This document shows, in pieces, positions 62,352-64,000 of a stretch of DNA of 64,000 nucleotides; positions within the stretch are counted from its first letter, which is position 1, and the number at the start of each line of letters is the position of its first letter. The translations under genes and the position numbers were made by a program. Under the pieces are notes generated by a model. It did not search any database and was not told the DNA's origin. It saw only the letters and a program-made list of their open reading frames with translations. Origin of the DNA: Helicobacter sp. MIT 05-5293 (GTDB taxonomy: Bacteria; Campylobacterota; Campylobacteria; Campylobacterales; Helicobacteraceae); the NCBI RefSeq assembly GCF_000765665.2, contig NZ_JROZ02000002.1, forward strand, positions 62,001-126,000. The letters are read 5' to 3'.

Positions 62352-63845
62352 ATGAATAAAATCCAAAAACTACTACAAGAGCTTTGCCCCAATGGGGTGG
62401 AGTATAAACCGCTTTGGCAAATAACATTTTGGGATAAAAAGTTTAAAGAAGTCCCTAAACAATGGCAAGAAAAAACAACTAAATTTAAGCATATTTCCGC
62501 AGAAAAATTAAAATCTCTTATTGTAGATAATGGGGCAATAAGATTACTATCCACAGGAAAACTTGAAGCCTACACGACAGAGAATCTAGCACAAGATTAT
62601 TTAAATAAAGGCGAAGTTATCTCTATCCCTTCTGGTGGCTCGGCAAACATAAAATATCACAACGGATTTTTTGTAGATAGTGGCAATATTTTAGCAATTA
62701 TGAGAGACGAAAATATCATTATTGCAAAATTTCTTTATTATTATTTATTATCAAAAAATCGTATTATCCAAAGTTTTTTTCGCGGTTCGGGCGTTGCCCA
62801 CCCTGATATGAAAGCTATTCTTTCTATCCAAATCCCCCTACCACCCCTAGCGATTCAAAACGAAATCGTGAGAATCCTAGACGCCTTTACAGAATTAGAG
62901 ACAGAATTAGAGACAGAATTAGAGACAGAATTGAGTGCGCGCCGCAAACAATACGAGTATTACAGAAATAAGCTTTTAAGCAAAGCAGAGTTAGAGAGAC
63001 GCGCCCTTTATCATTGTCATTTTGAGTGGCAAAGCCCGAGCGAAGAATCTCTTAAAAAATCAAGTAAAAATGTTTCAGGCATTCGCCCTCAACTTGATAA
63101 AATCCCTAGCAGTGAAGTATATCTTCACTGCGATAAAAAACAATCGCACGATAGTGCCAACCTTGAAGGCGTGTTAAGGCGGGGGATATATAAGGGGGAG
63201 GGGCGACTTCAAGCCCCACCCCCTTATAAAGAAGAATATCCAAATAACCTTGTCAAAATGGTGAGTTTGGGAGAGATTGCTACCTGTATAGTGGGCGGGA
63301 CTCCTAGAACAACAGAAAAGAAATATTGGGAAAATGGCACTATATCATGGATGAGCTCTGGAGAAGTCAATTTCAAAAAAATTAGCAAGACAGAAAAGAA
63401 AATCACTCAAGCAGGTTACGAATCCTCTAACACAAAAATTTTGCCTAAAAATACGGTGGTAGTAGCATTGGCTGGACAAGGGAAAACAAGGGGGCTTGTA
63501 GCTATCACAGAAATAGAATTATGCACCAATCAATCTTTATGCGGGATTATTGTTGGTAAGAGCGTAATTAGCAAATACCTTTATTATTACTTAGCCAATT
63601 GTTATAAAAAATTAAGGGATATTTCTAATCTTGATGGCAATCGTGGAGGGCTTACTTTGCCAATGATAAAGAACTTCCAAATCCCCCTCCCGCCCCTAGC
63701 AGTGCAAGAAGAGATTGTGAGTATTTTAGATAAGTTTGATACACTCGTCAATGACTTAAGCAGTGGAATCCCCGCCGAGATTGCAGCAAGAAAAAAGCAA
63801 TATGAATATTACAGAGCGCAGTTACTAAGCTTTGAGGAGGTGTAA
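62352..63845 (+). CDS. hsdS: Type I specificity subunit HsdS with TELE linker repeats
   Basis: A 497-residue protein from ATG 62352 (RBS AAGGAG), with two target-recognition domains. The first half ends IPLPPLAIQNEIVRILDAF, then a repeated linker TELE TELE TELE TEL (residues 180-194), then ARRKQYEYYRNKLLS. The second half repeats the pattern (PLPPLAVQEEIVSILDKF, ARKKQYEYYRAQLLSFEEV). Between the halves, residues about 222-293 form an unusual insertion coded by palindromic DNA. TELE-type repeats set the spacing of the two half-sites (as with TAEL in EcoR124I), so unit number should change the recognition sequence. Confidence 0.95.
   Translation: MNKIQKLLQELCPNGVEYKPLWQITFWDKKFKEVPKQWQEKTTKFKHISAEKLKSLIVDNGAIRLLSTGKLEAYTTENLAQDYLNKGEVISIPSGGSANIKYHNGFFVDSGNILAIMRDENIIIAKFLYYYLLSKNRIIQSFFRGSGVAHPDMKAILSIQIPLPPLAIQNEIVRILDAFTELETELETELETELSARRKQYEYYRNKLLSKAELERRALYHCHFEWQSPSEESLKKSSKNVSGIRPQLDKIPSSEVYLHCDKKQSHDSANLEGVLRRGIYKGEGRLQAPPPYKEEYPNNLVKMVSLGEIATCIVGGTPRTTEKKYWENGTISWMSSGEVNFKKISKTEKKITQAGYESSNTKILPKNTVVVALAGQGKTRGLVAITEIELCTNQSLCGIIVGKSVISKYLYYYLANCYKKLRDISNLDGNRGGLTLPMIKNFQIPLPPLAVQEEIVSILDKFDTLVNDLSSGIPAEIAARKKQYEYYRAQLLSFEEV
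62889..62935 (+). repeat. 12-bp tandem repeat in the hsdS linker
   Basis: Unit ACAGAATTAGAG: three full copies (62889-62924) and a partial fourth. It encodes Thr-Glu-Leu-Glu. Unit changes keep the frame but change the linker length. Confidence 0.95.
63015..63053 (+). repeat. In-frame palindromic element in hsdS
   Basis: TGTCATTTTGAG...GCGAAGAATCTC, related to the element in hsdR. It encodes CHFEWQSPSEESL in the linker between the target-recognition domains. Confidence 0.6.
63109..63131 (+). repeat. Inverted repeat within hsdS insertion
   Basis: Perfect 9-bp arms GCAGTGAAG / CTTCACTGC with TATAT loop, in the same insertion. Confidence 0.7.
63189..63228 (+). repeat. GC-rich hairpin within hsdS insertion
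   Basis: Arms TATAAGGGGGAGGGGC and GCCCCACCCCCTTATA (one central mismatch), 8-nt loop. Unlike the AT-rich surroundings. Confidence 0.7.
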
Positions 63846-63846
63846 A

Positions 63847-63924
63847 ATGCTTAAAAATGGATATTTTTGCCATTCGCAAGGCAACGCCATAAGAATCCCA
63901 CAAATGCAGAATCTAAGATTCTAA
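63847..63924 (+). other. Short ORF in the hsdS-hsdM gap
   Basis: An ATG two bases after the hsdS stop opens 25 codons (starting MLKNGYFCHSQGNAIRIPQ). It has no clear RBS. CHSQGNAIRIP looks like a decayed copy of the palindromic element, so it is probably not a functional gene. Confidence 0.3.
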
Positions 63925-63943
63925 AACCAAACAAGGAGAAACA
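63891..63943 (+). repeat. Duplicated leader, copy upstream of hsdM
   Basis: Second copy of the 62298-62351 sequence, with AGAATCTAAGATTCT and the AAGGAGAAAC ribosome binding site, one base shorter. Together the copies flank hsdS. Confidence 0.85.
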
Positions 63944-64000
63944 ATGAAAAGCACAGGACAAAAAGAAGAACTTTTTAAGACCTTATGGAAAATCGCCAAT
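63944..64000 (+). CDS. hsdM: Type I DNA methyltransferase subunit HsdM, start only
   Basis: The first 19 codons from ATG 63944 (RBS AAGGAG) are seen before the window ends. They read MKSTGQKEELFKTLWKIAN, like the HsdM N-terminus (x-STKQREELHRTLWKIAD). HsdM would form the modification part of the type I system with HsdS. The catalytic domain lies outside the window. Confidence 0.8.
   Translation, partial: MKSTGQKEELFKTLWKIAN

Overview
The window looks like an enterohepatic-type Helicobacter (Campylobacterota). The DNA is AT-rich, -10 boxes are TATAAT-like with weak -35 regions, and core genes are Helicobacter-like: the minD-minE-(deacetylase)-dprA-ruvX block, the epsilon form of RecO, a HugZ heme oxygenase, a complete ccoNOQP cbb3 oxidase operon, a Cj0069-like ATP-grasp protein, and many contingency loci built on poly-G/poly-C tracts. 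I do not name a species. No rRNA, tRNA or CRISPR array was seen.

Layout. 1-1347: edge lipoprotein and a small-molecule methyltransferase. 1492-6370 (minus): five-gene glycan-modification operon resembling phase-variable Gtr systems (FAD oxidoreductase, GT2, methyltransferase, GtrA-like flippase, GT39-like membrane transferase), with G11 tracts in the first three genes. 6493-9478: vWA lipoprotein behind a T15 promoter tract, then an HxlR regulator divergent from a Tat-exported NAD(P)-binding oxidoreductase. 9596-14239: TonB receptor, gdhA, recO. 14315-21021: housekeeping (IMPase-like, accD, rlmH, dksA, cysE, speA, ybeY). 21146-24046: accessory island with a secreted protein, a remnant with an SSB-like tail, a broken DUF262/DUF1524 (GmrSD-like) restriction gene and a TM2 protein behind a G12 promoter. 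24203-31900: tetR, ruvX, dprA, deacetylase, minE, minD, MBL hydrolase, fabI, rimO. 31939-33133: phase-variable outer-membrane protein inserted after rimO and flanked by a duplicated rimO 3' end. 33260-38237: NIT-domain chemoreceptor, pta, ackA, isochorismatase-like hydrolase. 38238-39734: lipoprotein and membrane protein behind a second G12 promoter. 39889-49107: argG, LpoB/Sel1 protein, three pseudopilin-like genes, a FixH-like protein, and the cbb3 oxidase with small accessory ORFs. 49215-54016: tilS, hugZ, TonB receptor with a long palindromic operator. 54151-56410: Gfo/Idh oxidoreductase and a GT8 glycosyltransferase controlled by twelve 5-bp repeats after its start codon. 56536-59072: Cj0069-like ATP-grasp protein and a secreted vWA-like protein. 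59189-64000: type I restriction-modification locus hsdR-hsdS-hsdM (hsdM cut by the window end).

The strongest theme is dense simple-sequence phase variation using different mechanisms: translational G tracts (five genes), a translational pentanucleotide repeat (one), G12 tracts abutting a shared ATAGAAT -10 box (two promoters), and a T15 tract between divergent promoters. As sequenced, the FAD oxidoreductase, methyltransferase, OMP and GT8 are OFF; the GT2 and hsdR are ON. The type I RM locus combines a phase-variable hsdR, a TELE linker repeat in hsdS, in-frame palindromic insertions in hsdR and hsdS, and a duplicated leader flanking hsdS, so both restriction activity and target recognition look adjustable. 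Tract lengths are as given here and could contain assembly error.
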